Positions 17,519 through 25,218 of a stretch of DNA of 42,319 nucleotides are shown one piece after another. The notes beneath the pieces are model-generated. The model was not told the origin of the DNA and did not search any database. It saw nothing but the letters and a program-made list of their open reading frames with translations. Position 1 is the stretch's first letter; every line of letters starts with the position of its first letter. Source of the stretch: an uncultured Coriobacteriia bacterium (GTDB lineage: Bacteria; Actinomycetota; Coriobacteriia; Coriobacteriales; QAMH01); NCBI GenBank assembly GCA_902478425.1, contig CABSKV010000003.1:1-42319 (forward strand), read 5' to 3'. The translations under genes and the position numbers were made by a program.

Positions 17519-17542
17519 GGTACAAATCAAGTGATTTGTACC
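17519..17542 (-). terminator. 24-base near-continuous palindrome after the TetR gene
   Basis: GGTACAAATCA (17519-17529) and TGATTTGTACC (17532-17542) pair perfectly with only two bases between them. It begins 12 bases past the TetR stop codon. It could end the TetR transcript or be an operator; the very short spacer is more like a protein site or a cruciform than a normal terminator loop. Confidence 0.45.
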
Positions 17543-17554
17543 CTTGTACTCTCG

Positions 17555-18130
17555 TCAGTACTTTGGTGGCACCGGAAACGTCGTCAGCCAGAACTGCCGC
17601 GTCATCTCTTCGTAGAGCGCGGCAAGCTCGTGCGGCGTATAGGGCATGCCATCACTCACCCACTTCTGGATGAGCATGGCCTGGGACGAGGCGAAGAAAT
17701 AGGCGATGTAATCCGCCTTGGTGCTATCGCCTGCCCATTCGTAATCGGCAAGGATATCGATGTTGAGGTCGTAGACCGCGAGGGTCGCGATGCGGATGAA
17801 GGTATCGTCCCTGCCCTTCATGGGACCGATGAGCGCGCGATAGAACGAGGCAGAATCGTAGATCCTCTCGTAGACCTTCTCGTAGAAGAGCATGTTCATG
17901 TCGAAGGCCTGCTCTCGCGTGAGCACCGAATTGAGGCTCTCCACGGGTTCGATGACATCCTGCTTGAAGATCGAGGACAGAACGTCGTCTTTATTCGCGA
18001 AGATGTTATAGAAGGACTTGCGCGAGACATGCGCGTTCTCGCATATGTCCGATACGGTTATGCTCGCATACGGCTTTTTCTCGGCGAGATCTTTCAGGCT
18101 CGCCTCTATCGCGCTTTTTGCATCCCCCAT
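17555..18130 (-). CDS. TetR/AcrR-family transcriptional regulator
   Basis: Ligand-responsive repressor of 191 residues. The N-terminal helix-turn-helix covers about 8-52, with ITVSDICENAHVSRKSFYNIF, the usual TetR signature, followed by NKDDVL. The C-terminal ligand and dimer domain (about 60-191) is rich in aromatic residues (Tyr, Phe, Trp), which would suit an aromatic effector. It lies between the FKBP gene and the VOC-SDR-MFS-VOC operon on the same strand, with palindromes in the 288-base gap that follows. It is the likely regulator of that operon and perhaps of the molybdoenzyme. Self-regulation is common in this family. Confidence 0.9.
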   Translation of the reverse strand: MGDAKSAIEASLKDLAEKKPYASITVSDICENAHVSRKSFYNIFANKDDVLSSIFKQDVIEPVESLNSVLTREQAFDMNMLFYEKVYERIYDSASFYRALIGPMKGRDDTFIRIATLAVYDLNIDILADYEWAGDSTKADYIAYFFASSQAMLIQKWVSDGMPYTPHELAALYEEMTRQFWLTTFPVPPKY

Positions 18131-18234
18131 GAGCTCCCCTTAGCTCGTCCCACGCCGATAATGATACTTGATTGCAGAGAGGAGGCACATCACTACGCAG
18201 AATAATCACCTGCAATCATACGGCAAACAGCGCA

Positions 18235-18277
18235 GCCAGATGACCCGTACGCAACATACACGTACGGGTCATCTGGC
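18235..18277 (-). terminator. Perfect 17-bp inverted repeat between FKBP and TetR genes
   Basis: GCCAGATGACCCGTACG (18235-18251) and CGTACGGGTCATCTGGC (18261-18277) pair perfectly around a 9-base loop. It lies 25 bases past the FKBP stop codon, so it may end the FKBP transcript. There is no T run on the minus strand. A small CGCC-TTCT-GGCG hairpin followed by GTTTTTG on the plus strand (about 18279-18298) lies beside it. Confidence 0.5.
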
Positions 18278-18301
18278 CACGCCTTCTGGCGGTTTTTGTT
18301 A

Positions 18302-18811
18302 CTAAGCGGTCTTGAGTGCCTCCTGTAACCTATCGCATCCGCAGGTGCATCCCTGCGGATGAAGCTCGTGTTCGATGGGGCTTTCGCCCTCTACGTCCAC
18401 GAGCGTGATGTCGAAGTTGAGATTGCATCCCGCGAGCTCGTGATTGCAGTCGACCACGACTTCGTCACTGCCCACCTCGACGACGCGCACGCGCATGACG
18501 TCACCATCTGGTGTCTGGATGCCGAGCATGGCTCCCACGGGCAGTGCCTCGCCATTGGGGAGCTGCGTGGCGGGCATCGCGATGACGAGGGATTCGTCTC
18601 GCTGGCCGTATGCGCGATCGGCCGGAATGTGGATGCTTCGCGTCTCGCCCACGTTCATGCCCATCACGGCGAACTCGAAATCGGGCAGCATGACGCCAGA
18701 GCCAACGGTAAACTCGAGCGGAGCGCCTTGCTCGCTCGTGCTCACGAACTGCGTGCCGTCATCGAGCTTGCCTCGATATTCGATGACGACGCGATCTCCT
18801 TGGTTGACCAT
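18302..18811 (-). CDS. FKBP-type peptidyl-prolyl isomerase, SlyD-like
   Basis: Cytoplasmic prolyl isomerase and folding helper of 169 residues. The FKBP core starts with GDRVVIEYRGKLDDGTQF and contains PLEFTVGSGVMLPDFEFAVMG. The insert-in-flap chaperone domain lies at about 75-125 and ends with VDCNHELAGCNL, matching the NHPLAG motif of SlyD. The tail has Cys/His residues (HPQGCTCGCD) that could bind metal as SlyD does. In E. coli, SlyD assists nickel-enzyme maturation. A GAGGAG site lies within the last codons of the upstream small CxxCH gene, whose stop is one base away, so the two are translationally coupled. It may help fold or load metal into the nearby molybdenum/Fe-S enzyme, which is inference. 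Confidence 0.91.
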   Translation of the reverse strand: MVNQGDRVVIEYRGKLDDGTQFVSTSEQGAPLEFTVGSGVMLPDFEFAVMGMNVGETRSIHIPADRAYGQRDESLVIAMPATQLPNGEALPVGAMLGIQTPDGDVMRVRVVEVGSDEVVVDCNHELAGCNLNFDITLVDVEGESPIEHELHPQGCTCGCDRLQEALKTA

Positions 18812-18812
18812 G

Positions 18813-19055
18813 TCAGCTCCTCCTCAGATACATGTTTACCCAGCGTCCGCCATTGCGAACGTAGAATGGCTTGAGCACGATGTGCCCACCATGCGAGCCC
18901 GAGGCATGGCATGCAACGCAGCCCTCTTCGACGGCGCCATCCAAAACGAAGATGTCGTTGTCGATCTCAAAATAGCGATTGCCATCGGCGCCGAGAAACG
19001 CATTCGTCTCCCTATCGATGCCGATGACCGGTATTTCGCGCTGTGCCATGACCAT
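18813..19055 (-). CDS. Small CxxCH-containing protein of unknown function
   Basis: An 80-residue protein that I do not recognise. It has no signal peptide or membrane segment. Its notable feature is CVACH (residues 46-50), with H55 and H58 after it, which could be a haem-c attachment motif or a metal site. Without an export signal, cytochrome c attachment is unlikely, so a Zn or Fe site is the better guess. The start at 19055 has GAGGGAG six bases upstream; a second ATG at 19049 would shorten it by two residues. It lies 108 bases after the Fe-S small subunit and one base before the FKBP gene, linking the molybdoenzyme and chaperone genes. Confidence 0.72.
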   Translation of the reverse strand: MVMAQREIPVIGIDRETNAFLGADGNRYFEIDNDIFVLDGAVEEGCVACHASGSHGGHIVLKPFYVRNGGRWVNMYLRRS

Positions 19056-19163
19056 GCATAACTCCCTCGAGCGGCCCGGAGCGGATTTCTTCGCACCGGG
19101 CCACCAGGATTCGAACGAAAGCGGAGGCCGTCGACATGCTGCCGACGACCCCATGCCCCAGAC

Positions 19164-19967
19164 TTATGCGAGCGGGATATCTCCCAGCCCCTTGTCCTCC
19201 TCGAGCGTGCTCACCTCGAGAGCGGCTTTCTTGCCACCCTTCTCGATCTCGACACGCCACTCGGCATCCGGCAAATCGTTGAGCCAGAAATCGCCCCAGC
19301 TGTCAGTCTTTGCCGTGACCGTGCCCTCGGCGCAGGTCGCCGTGACGGTCGCGTCCTCGACGATCTCCTCGGCCTCAGGGTCGTACACGGTGCCGGCGAT
19401 GAACTTCTTCGGCAGGCTCTTGTAGTAGACGTGCGGGTCGGTCTTGTACTCGGGGTGAAGCACCTCGCAACCCGTCAGGTCGAAGTCCTCGGCCTCACCG
19501 AACTGGATGATGTCGAGATGGCAGTTGTCCATGCAGCGCGGCGTATGGATGGGCTGCTCGGGATCATCGAGAAGATGCGCGCAACCGGTGCACTTCTGCG
19601 GAATCTCCTTCTCCTCGTTCCAGTAGATGACATGGTACGGGCAAGCGTCCACGATCTGCTTCTGGCCCTTGGACTTGACCGGGTCGATGATGACCAGGCC
19701 GTCATCGCGACGATAGACCGCATCGTCCTTGGCCGCCCTCATGCAGGGAGCATCGCCGCAATGGTTGCACAGGCGCGGCGTATAGCTCACCTTGACGTGC
19801 GGCTTCTGACCGCGCTCCTTCTGCTCGACCTTCATCCAGAACTGCCCGATTTCGGGTTGCTCGGCGGCATACGGCATCCAGCAGTTGCCGCAGTGCTCGT
19901 CCTTGCAGCCGATCTGGCAGTTATGGCAGCCGACGCAACGGGCGGCATCGATAACGAATACCTTCAT
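19164..19967 (-). CDS. Fe-S small subunit of a pyrogallol hydroxytransferase-like molybdoenzyme
   Basis: Electron-transfer subunit of 267 residues that pairs with the large subunit directly upstream. The ferredoxin part (about 1-150) has CVGCHNCQIGC near the N-terminus, CNHCGDAPC at 67-75, DACPYHVIYWNEE, KCTGCAHLLDD and PRCMDNC, enough cysteines for about three [4Fe-4S] clusters. The layout follows the small subunit of Pelobacter pyrogallol-phloroglucinol transhydroxylase (AthS), including the last 70 residues: after YYKSLPKKFIAGTVYDP comes a beta-sandwich of the carboxypeptidase-regulatory/Cna type (TDSWGDFWLNDLPDAEWRVE). That C-terminal domain is absent from ordinary DmsB/PhsB proteins and is the best evidence for the subfamily. 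It starts 15 bases after the large-subunit stop. Confidence 0.9.
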   Translation of the reverse strand: MKVFVIDAARCVGCHNCQIGCKDEHCGNCWMPYAAEQPEIGQFWMKVEQKERGQKPHVKVSYTPRLCNHCGDAPCMRAAKDDAVYRRDDGLVIIDPVKSKGQKQIVDACPYHVIYWNEEKEIPQKCTGCAHLLDDPEQPIHTPRCMDNCHLDIIQFGEAEDFDLTGCEVLHPEYKTDPHVYYKSLPKKFIAGTVYDPEAEEIVEDATVTATCAEGTVTAKTDSWGDFWLNDLPDAEWRVEIEKGGKKAALEVSTLEEDKGLGDIPLA

Positions 19968-19982
19968 GTTGTGACTCCTCTC

Positions 19983-22658
19983 TTACTGCTCGATGACCCA
20001 GGACTTGCGGTTGATGCCAACTGCCGGGTCGTAGTCGCGGGCGAACGCCTCGGGGTAATCGCGCTTCCAGCCCTCGTATTCCTCGTCGGTGACCTTGGCG
20101 ACCTCGGCGAGGTAGCCCGTGACCGCGAAGCCCTTGCAGTGCTTGGAAACCTGGTTGCCCGGGCAGATGAGGTTGATTGCGCCGCCGCGGTCGAGATGCG
20201 GAGCGATGGGATCGACGCGGCTGCCCTTGGCGATGACGACGCTGCGCTCGGCGACGCGCTCGGAGATGCGGGCACCCAGAAGCACCGTTCCGCGCTCGTT
20301 GAAGATCTTGACGATATCGCCGTTTTTGATGCCGCGGGCCTCGGCGTCCTCGGGAGCGATCCACAGCGGCTCGTAGAGGTAGCCGTCCTTGCCCTTGACC
20401 TTGCAGGTCTCGATCTCGCGGAACCACTTGATGTCGTCGCCCTGGACGTGCACGCGCCACTTGGCGGGATTGGCCGTGACGAGCAGCGGGTACTTCTTGC
20501 AGCGCTCGCCCCAGAAGGTCTCGTCGTGCGTCCAGCCCTCGCTTGCCAGGCCACCGACGATCCAGCGCGCCATGGGCGTGCGCTCCTTGTCGTCGGGGAA
20601 GTTGTCGGCCAGCGCCTGGCTCCAGAACTCGATCTTGCCCGTGGGCGTGTCGAGCGGGTACTCCTCGGGATTCTCGTAGAAGTTACGCATGCCGGGGGCC
20701 ATCTGCTCCCAGTTTTCCTCGAGTTTCGGGTAGTAGTAGCCCTTCTCCTTGTAGGTCTCCCAGTCGATTTCCTCGACGAGGCGCGAGCTCTGGAAGGCGG
20801 TCTCGATCCACATGTCGTCGGTCATGCCCTTGTCGATCTCCTCGCGCACGCCAAAGCGCTCGCCGATCTTGCAGGCAATCTCGAAGTCGGAGAACGATTC
20901 GCCCTGATGCTCGATGGCCGCGGGCGTGAGGCCGGCGTGACGCACGGGAACCTGCGAGGAAGCGCCCATGTCGTCGTTGTCCTCGAGACAGGTCGTGACG
21001 GGAAGCACGAGGTCAGCAAACAGCGAGTCATTCTCGAGCCACTGGTGGTTGGTGATGAAGCACTCGACCTCATCGGTGCGGATAGCGTCCTGGTAGTTGA
21101 AGCCGCCGTCCCAGCAGTTCATGTTGCAGGGCTTCTCCGACCACAGCAGGTGGATGCGGTTGACCTTGGGCTCCTCGGTGGGGATGGGCTTGCCGAAACG
21201 TTCGGCCATGGCCTGCTGCATCGCGAGCGCGGCCTTGGGGTTGCCCGGATAGTTAAACTCCTGGAACTGCTCGCTCGTCTCGACGTAAACGATGCAGGGG
21301 CTGCCCCACCACGTGGCCTTGCCGGTCTGCAGAGCCTCGGCGATCATCGTGCGCGGCAGCGATTGCGCGCTCGGGAAGAACATGCGGCACTGGATGGCCA
21401 TGGTGAACGGCGCGGTAGTCGAGCGGGCGATCGTCTCCTTGGCGGTAACCTGCGCGCTCAGGTGATACTGCTGCACGCCCGGCTTGCCCAGGCCCTGAAG
21501 GGCGAGCAGGTAGGCGGCGGTACGCGCGGGCTCGTGACTGTACGGCGTCTTGATCGAGCCGGAGCTGTAGTGTATGTGCGAGGTCGCCTTCTTGGCGGTG
21601 TTGCGTGCAAAGGCCTTGATGGTCCAGGCGGGAACGCCGCAGCGCTCGGCCGCCCATGCCGGGGTCTTGGGCTCGCCATCTTCCTTGCCCAGCACATAAT
21701 CGGCCATCTTGTCGAAGTGCACGGTATGCGTCTCGACGTAGTCCTTGTCGTAGAGGTCCTCGGTCAGCCACGTGTAGATGACGCCAAAGTGGAAGGCCGC
21801 ATCCGTGTTGGGGAGGATGGGAATCCACTTCATGGTGTGGCACACGGAGGTGTAGTTGCAGAACGGGTCGACGCAGATCATCTCCTTGCCGAGCTTCTCC
21901 CAATAGCCCATGACCTGCGAGAGGAACATGGATGCGTAGTTGGTGGTGAGCTCGTAGTCACCCGCGTCGAACACGAGCATCTCGGAGTTCTGGCAAATGT
22001 CGAGTAGGACGTTCCACGAGTTGTAGCCGGTCTCGGGCGGTGCCACCAGGCCGAGGCCCTTGTTGGCGCCGCAGCCCCAGACGTGCTTCGCGCCCCAGTA
22101 CCAGCCCTCGACCGAGTCGGGCGTACGCGTCTCGCGCGTGTAGCCGCCGAGCTTGTCCATGAGGGTCGCGTGCATGCCGCCGCCGGCGTGCAGGTCCTTG
22201 GACTCGCGATGGCCGTCCTCGCCGATGCAGATCACCGAGTACGGGCCGTACGTATCGATGACGCGACGCAGCTCGGACTCGACGATGTCGAGCGCCTCGT
22301 CCCAGCTGATCTCGACGAACTTCGACTTGCCGCGATTGGCGGAATTGATCTTGGCGGGGTCTCCGCCCGGCTCCCAGTCAACGCGCTTGAGCGGCTTGAG
22401 AACGCGGTTCTTCGAGTACACGCGATTCTTGTACGCAAGCGCGATCCAGTTGGGGCACGTCTTGATGGTCGGCTCGAAAACCTTGCCGTCGACATCGATC
22501 TTCCACATCGAGGGGGCAAGCTCCTCCTTGGTGTAGGCGGTGTCGTTCCTGAACGGCCTGATGCGCACGATCTTGCCATCCATGGTGTCGACTGCGGTAA
22601 TCTCACCACCCGTTCCGCCACACGCGATGCTTTGGAGTGTGGTCTTGATCTCCTTCAT
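19983..22658 (-). CDS. Molybdopterin large subunit, pyrogallol hydroxytransferase/catechol dehydroxylase family
   Basis: Cytoplasmic bis-molybdopterin enzyme of the DMSO-reductase superfamily, 891 residues. No Tat signal and no N-terminal CxxC cluster motif is present, as in the large subunit of pyrogallol-phloroglucinol transhydroxylase (AthL, about 875). H150 (GEDGHRESKD) and D181-S182 (RTPDSVEGWYWG) match AthL His144, Asp174 and the Mo-ligand Ser175 with a constant offset of 6-7. VSKHCKGFAVTGY and GIKNGDIVKIFNERG belong to the C-terminal cofactor domain. The family either moves a hydroxyl between ring positions or, in gut Eggerthellaceae, reductively removes one from catechols. The substrate is not known. 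The start at 22658 has AAAGGAG upstream; an extra 25 in-frame residues were not used. Confidence 0.92.
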   Translation of the reverse strand: MKEIKTTLQSIACGGTGGEITAVDTMDGKIVRIRPFRNDTAYTKEELAPSMWKIDVDGKVFEPTIKTCPNWIALAYKNRVYSKNRVLKPLKRVDWEPGGDPAKINSANRGKSKFVEISWDEALDIVESELRRVIDTYGPYSVICIGEDGHRESKDLHAGGGMHATLMDKLGGYTRETRTPDSVEGWYWGAKHVWGCGANKGLGLVAPPETGYNSWNVLLDICQNSEMLVFDAGDYELTTNYASMFLSQVMGYWEKLGKEMICVDPFCNYTSVCHTMKWIPILPNTDAAFHFGVIYTWLTEDLYDKDYVETHTVHFDKMADYVLGKEDGEPKTPAWAAERCGVPAWTIKAFARNTAKKATSHIHYSSGSIKTPYSHEPARTAAYLLALQGLGKPGVQQYHLSAQVTAKETIARSTTAPFTMAIQCRMFFPSAQSLPRTMIAEALQTGKATWWGSPCIVYVETSEQFQEFNYPGNPKAALAMQQAMAERFGKPIPTEEPKVNRIHLLWSEKPCNMNCWDGGFNYQDAIRTDEVECFITNHQWLENDSLFADLVLPVTTCLEDNDDMGASSQVPVRHAGLTPAAIEHQGESFSDFEIACKIGERFGVREEIDKGMTDDMWIETAFQSSRLVEEIDWETYKEKGYYYPKLEENWEQMAPGMRNFYENPEEYPLDTPTGKIEFWSQALADNFPDDKERTPMARWIVGGLASEGWTHDETFWGERCKKYPLLVTANPAKWRVHVQGDDIKWFREIETCKVKGKDGYLYEPLWIAPEDAEARGIKNGDIVKIFNERGTVLLGARISERVAERSVVIAKGSRVDPIAPHLDRGGAINLICPGNQVSKHCKGFAVTGYLAEVAKVTDEEYEGWKRDYPEAFARDYDPAVGINRKSWVIEQ

Positions 22659-22837
22659 CTGCTCTCCTTTCCCTTTTCTCATAAAAAGGTGAAAAGACAC
22701 ATGCAAAGGGGGAGTTTGCACACGCCTATCCATCTTCGCTATTCATCATGCAAAAGGGGGTGACGAGCATCAATTCCCAAGCTCGGGCATTCGTGTCCGA
22801 AGAAAAGCGGTGCCCTGCCTTCGTGTAAGGGAGGGTG

Positions 22838-22855
22838 ACAAATCGTCCGATTTGT
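22838..22855. repeat. Short inverted repeat upstream of the molybdoenzyme
   Basis: ACAAATCG (22838-22845) and CGATTTGT (22848-22855) form an 8-bp inverted repeat with two bases between. It lies 180 bases upstream of the molybdoenzyme start, in the gap that separates it from the divergent toxin-antitoxin genes. The core CAAAT also occurs in the palindrome after the TetR gene. No other gene was seen in 22659-22947. Confidence 0.4.
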
Positions 22856-22913
22856 GAAGTTGGAGGCGGAGTGCTTCGCCCTCGCCTGACCCAAGTGACA
22901 CGTATGTATATTA

Positions 22914-22927
22914 TATGTTATAACATA
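22914..22927 (+). promoter_or_regulatory. AT-rich palindrome, likely operator of the toxin-antitoxin pair
   Basis: TATGTTA-TAACATA is a perfect 14-base palindrome that ends 20 bases before the antitoxin start codon, with an AAAGGAG site between. It sits in an AT-rich run that contains likely -10 hexamers, so ribbon-helix-helix antitoxin binding here would repress the pair. Confidence 0.6.
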
Positions 22928-22947
22928 CATGTGGAAAGGAGCTTGTT

Positions 22948-23187
22948 ATGCCACAGCTATCGCTTTACCTCACCGACGATATGGCGAGCATTCTGCGCGA
23001 TGACGCCAAGCAATCCGGCCAATCCGTCTCCCGTTACATCTCGGGTCTGGTAATCGACCGTCATGAGCATGCCGGCTCCTGGCCCGATGGATACTGGGAT
23101 TCCGTCTACGGCTGTCTCGATGACCCGAGCTTCACGGTTCCACCAGAGCTCGATGCAAGTCTCGATGGCCCGCTTCCCCAGTTCTAG
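22948..23187 (+). CDS. Ribbon-helix-helix antitoxin, VapB-like
   Basis: A 79-residue DNA-binding antitoxin. Residues 1-42 form a ribbon-helix-helix domain (MPQLSLYLTDDMASILRDDA then SVSRYISGLV). The C-terminal half (about 45-79) is acidic and aromatic (GYWDSVYGCLDDP), as expected for a toxin-binding tail. It lies nine bases before the PIN toxin gene on the same strand and behind a palindrome that is probably its own operator. The pair lies opposite to all neighbours between the molybdoenzyme and dnaB. Confidence 0.88.
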   Translation: MPQLSLYLTDDMASILRDDAKQSGQSVSRYISGLVIDRHEHAGSWPDGYWDSVYGCLDDPSFTVPPELDASLDGPLPQF

Positions 23188-23196
23188 GAGGCAATC

Positions 23197-23607
23197 GTGT
23201 TCTTCCTCGATTCGGATATCTGCATCAACCTGATGCGCGGCAAACTGCCAACGACCTATGGGCACATCCGGCAGAGCAGCCCCGAGCTTTTCGGGATACC
23301 GGCGGTTGTCGAGGCCGAGCTGCGCTGCGGCGCAGTGAAAAGCGATGCTCCGGGCAAGAGCCTCTTGCTGCTCGAGCGCTTTCTCGCCCCCTTCGCGAGC
23401 ATCCCCTTCGACAGGCAATGCGCCATCGCCTATGCCCACATCAGGGCAGACCTCGAACGAAGGGGCAAGAAGATTGGGCCCAACGACATGCTCATCGCGG
23501 CCACGGCAGTGGCCCATGGAGCCGTACTCGTGACGGACAATGTTCATGAGTTTGGCCGGGTCAACGGCCTCATGGTCGAGTCCTGGGAGGACGTGGAGCT
23601 TTTTTAG
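23197..23607 (+). CDS. PIN-domain ribonuclease toxin, VapC-like
   Basis: A 136-residue PIN-domain protein that would cut RNA (often tRNA) when free of its antitoxin. Conserved acidic residues are D5 or D7 (FFLDSDICI), E41 (VVEAELRCG), D97 (GPNDMLIAA) and D114 (LVTDNVHEF). Translation starts at GTG 23197 behind GGAGG. It ends in a 4-base overlap with the convergent dnaB stop codon (23604-23607), so there is no terminator between them and read-through antisense RNA to dnaB is likely. Confidence 0.92.
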   Translation: MFFLDSDICINLMRGKLPTTYGHIRQSSPELFGIPAVVEAELRCGAVKSDAPGKSLLLLERFLAPFASIPFDRQCAIAYAHIRADLERRGKKIGPNDMLIAATAVAHGAVLVTDNVHEFGRVNGLMVESWEDVELF

Positions 23608-24998
23608 TAGCGGTCGTCCTCGTGGCGGGCGAGGTTATCGAAGCGCGTGAACTCGCTCTGGAATGCCAGGGACACGACGCCCGTGGGGCCGTTGCGGTGC
23701 TTGGCGACGATGACATCGGCCGTGCGCCACGCGGGGCGATCTTCCTGCTCGGCCTCACGCTCCGAAAGCGAACGGTCGAGGAACATGACGATGTCGGCGT
23801 CCTGCTCGATGGCGCCGGACTCGCGCAGGTCTGACAGGATGGGGCGCTTGCCCTGACGCGACTCGACGGCACGGGAGAGCTGCGAGAGCGCGATGATGGG
23901 CATGTCCATCTCTTTGGCGAGAATCTTGAGACCACGGGAGATCTCTGCGATTTCGACCTGGCGTGACTCCGTGCGGGTGTTTTGCGGCTGCATGAGCTGC
24001 AGGTAGTCGACGATAATGAGGCCCTTTTGCGGCTCGACGTTGCGAAGCTGGCGACGCGCTTTGGCACGCACCTCGAGAATCGAGGCGCTGGGGGTATCGT
24101 CGACCCACAGCTTGAGCTTGGAGAGCGTATCGGACGCATTGACGAGCGTTACCCAGTCCTGGCCGCTCATCTGACCCGTCTGCATCTTCTTGGAGTTGAT
24201 GCGCGTCTCGGTCGAGAGCACGCGCTGGACGAGTTGCGTGGCCGACATCTCGAGCGAGAAGAAGGCAACCGAGGTGCCGAGCTGGGCGGCACGACTCGCG
24301 ATGTTGAGCGCAAGCGCCGTCTTGCCCACGGAGGGACGGGCGGCGAGGATGACGAGGTCTCCACCGCGCAGGCCGCCGAAGAGATCGTCGAGGTCTTTGA
24401 AGCCGGTGCGCACGCCGTTGTAGCGGCTCTTGGTGTTGGCGAGCTCTTGAAGCTCGTTGAAGGTCTCGACGACGAGGGACTCCATCGACTTGAAGTTGGT
24501 GGCGACGCGCTTGTTGGTGACGTCGAAGAGGAGCTTCTCGGAAGTCTCGACGACCTCGTCGAGGTCATCTGGTGCGTCGTAGCCAAGCGCGGTGATGCGT
24601 ACGGAGGCACCGATGAGGTCGCGCAGCATGGCGGCACGCTTGATGATATCGGCGTGATGAGCCCAGTTGGCGAGCGCGAAGGTGTTGTTGCCGAGTTCGA
24701 CGATGTAGGGCTTGCCGCCGATGGCATCGAGATCCCCGCGAGACTTGAGACGATCTGCCAGGGAGAGCTGGTCGATGGGGGCGTTCTTGTTGTAGAGCTC
24801 CTCCATCGCCTCGAAGATCTTGCGGTGCGCGGGACGATAGAAGTCCTTGGCCGAGAGCTTCATGAGCGCTTCCTCGACGACCTCCGTGTCTTGGCCGAGC
24901 AGCATGGCCGCAAGCACGGCCTTCTCGGCATCGATGTCTTGCGGCATGATGCGCTCGACCGAATTGTTGGCGTTCGATGTGTAAGCGAGCTCTGGCAT
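23604..24998 (-). CDS. dnaB: Replicative DNA helicase
   Basis: Hexameric helicase that opens the replication fork with ATP. The 464 residues have the N-terminal DnaB domain (IMPQDIDAEKAVLAAMLLGQ near the start), a linker region (NTKSRYNGVRTGFKDLDDLFGGL) and the RecA-like core with Walker A at ARPSVGKTALAL, Walker B-like LIIVDYLQLM and the LSQLSRAVESRQGKRPILSDLRESG segment. No intein was seen. The start at 24998 fits the family N-terminus; its AAGGAGA site is rather far (14 bases). An upstream in-frame start at 25148 would add 50 non-homologous residues. The gene stands alone between leuA and the toxin-antitoxin pair. Confidence 0.96.
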   Translation of the reverse strand: MPELAYTSNANNSVERIMPQDIDAEKAVLAAMLLGQDTEVVEEALMKLSAKDFYRPAHRKIFEAMEELYNKNAPIDQLSLADRLKSRGDLDAIGGKPYIVELGNNTFALANWAHHADIIKRAAMLRDLIGASVRITALGYDAPDDLDEVVETSEKLLFDVTNKRVATNFKSMESLVVETFNELQELANTKSRYNGVRTGFKDLDDLFGGLRGGDLVILAARPSVGKTALALNIASRAAQLGTSVAFFSLEMSATQLVQRVLSTETRINSKKMQTGQMSGQDWVTLVNASDTLSKLKLWVDDTPSASILEVRAKARRQLRNVEPQKGLIIVDYLQLMQPQNTRTESRQVEIAEISRGLKILAKEMDMPIIALSQLSRAVESRQGKRPILSDLRESGAIEQDADIVMFLDRSLSEREAEQEDRPAWRTADVIVAKHRNGPTGVVSLAFQSEFTRFDNLARHEDDRY

Positions 24999-25181
24999 GG
25001 CGGTCTTCGCGTCTCCTTGCTTGGTCGTTCCTCTCAGGGGTGAACACCATACACGCTTGGTGAGACACCGTTTTCCTCGTTTGGACTCGTCAACAGCCGA
25101 TGTGGAGACCAGAACGCTATCACAAGGGGAAAACGTGGAGTTTTCCACTTATAAACGGATTTGCGAACTTTCTTGAGCGGC

Positions 25182-25218
25182 AAAACGTGCAAAAGGGCCT
25201 GACCCTTTTGCACGTTTT
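25182..25218 (-). terminator. Perfect 16-bp terminator of leuA overlapping its stop codon
   Basis: AAAACGTGCAAAAGGG (25182-25197) and CCCTTTTGCACGTTTT (25203-25218) pair perfectly around a 5-base loop. On the minus strand the stem ends in TTTTG, and the outer bases include the leuA TAA (25219-25217). The same hairpin with T-rich ends on both strands could work in either direction. Confidence 0.85.

Noticed and set aside
18844..18902. CxxCH in the 80-residue protein as proof of a c-type cytochrome
   Set aside because: No signal peptide or membrane anchor, so haem attachment outside the cytoplasm is not expected.
19431..22007. An 858-codon open frame on the plus strand, antisense to the molybdoenzyme genes
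   Set aside because: Its translation is a low-complexity Leu/Val/Ala/Arg mix with no motif, and it mirrors the third-position GC bias of the real genes opposite.
22659..22947. A possible small RNA or riboswitch upstream of the molybdoenzyme, for example a Moco riboswitch
   Set aside because: Only short inverted repeats are seen; no pattern that I could match to a known riboswitch.
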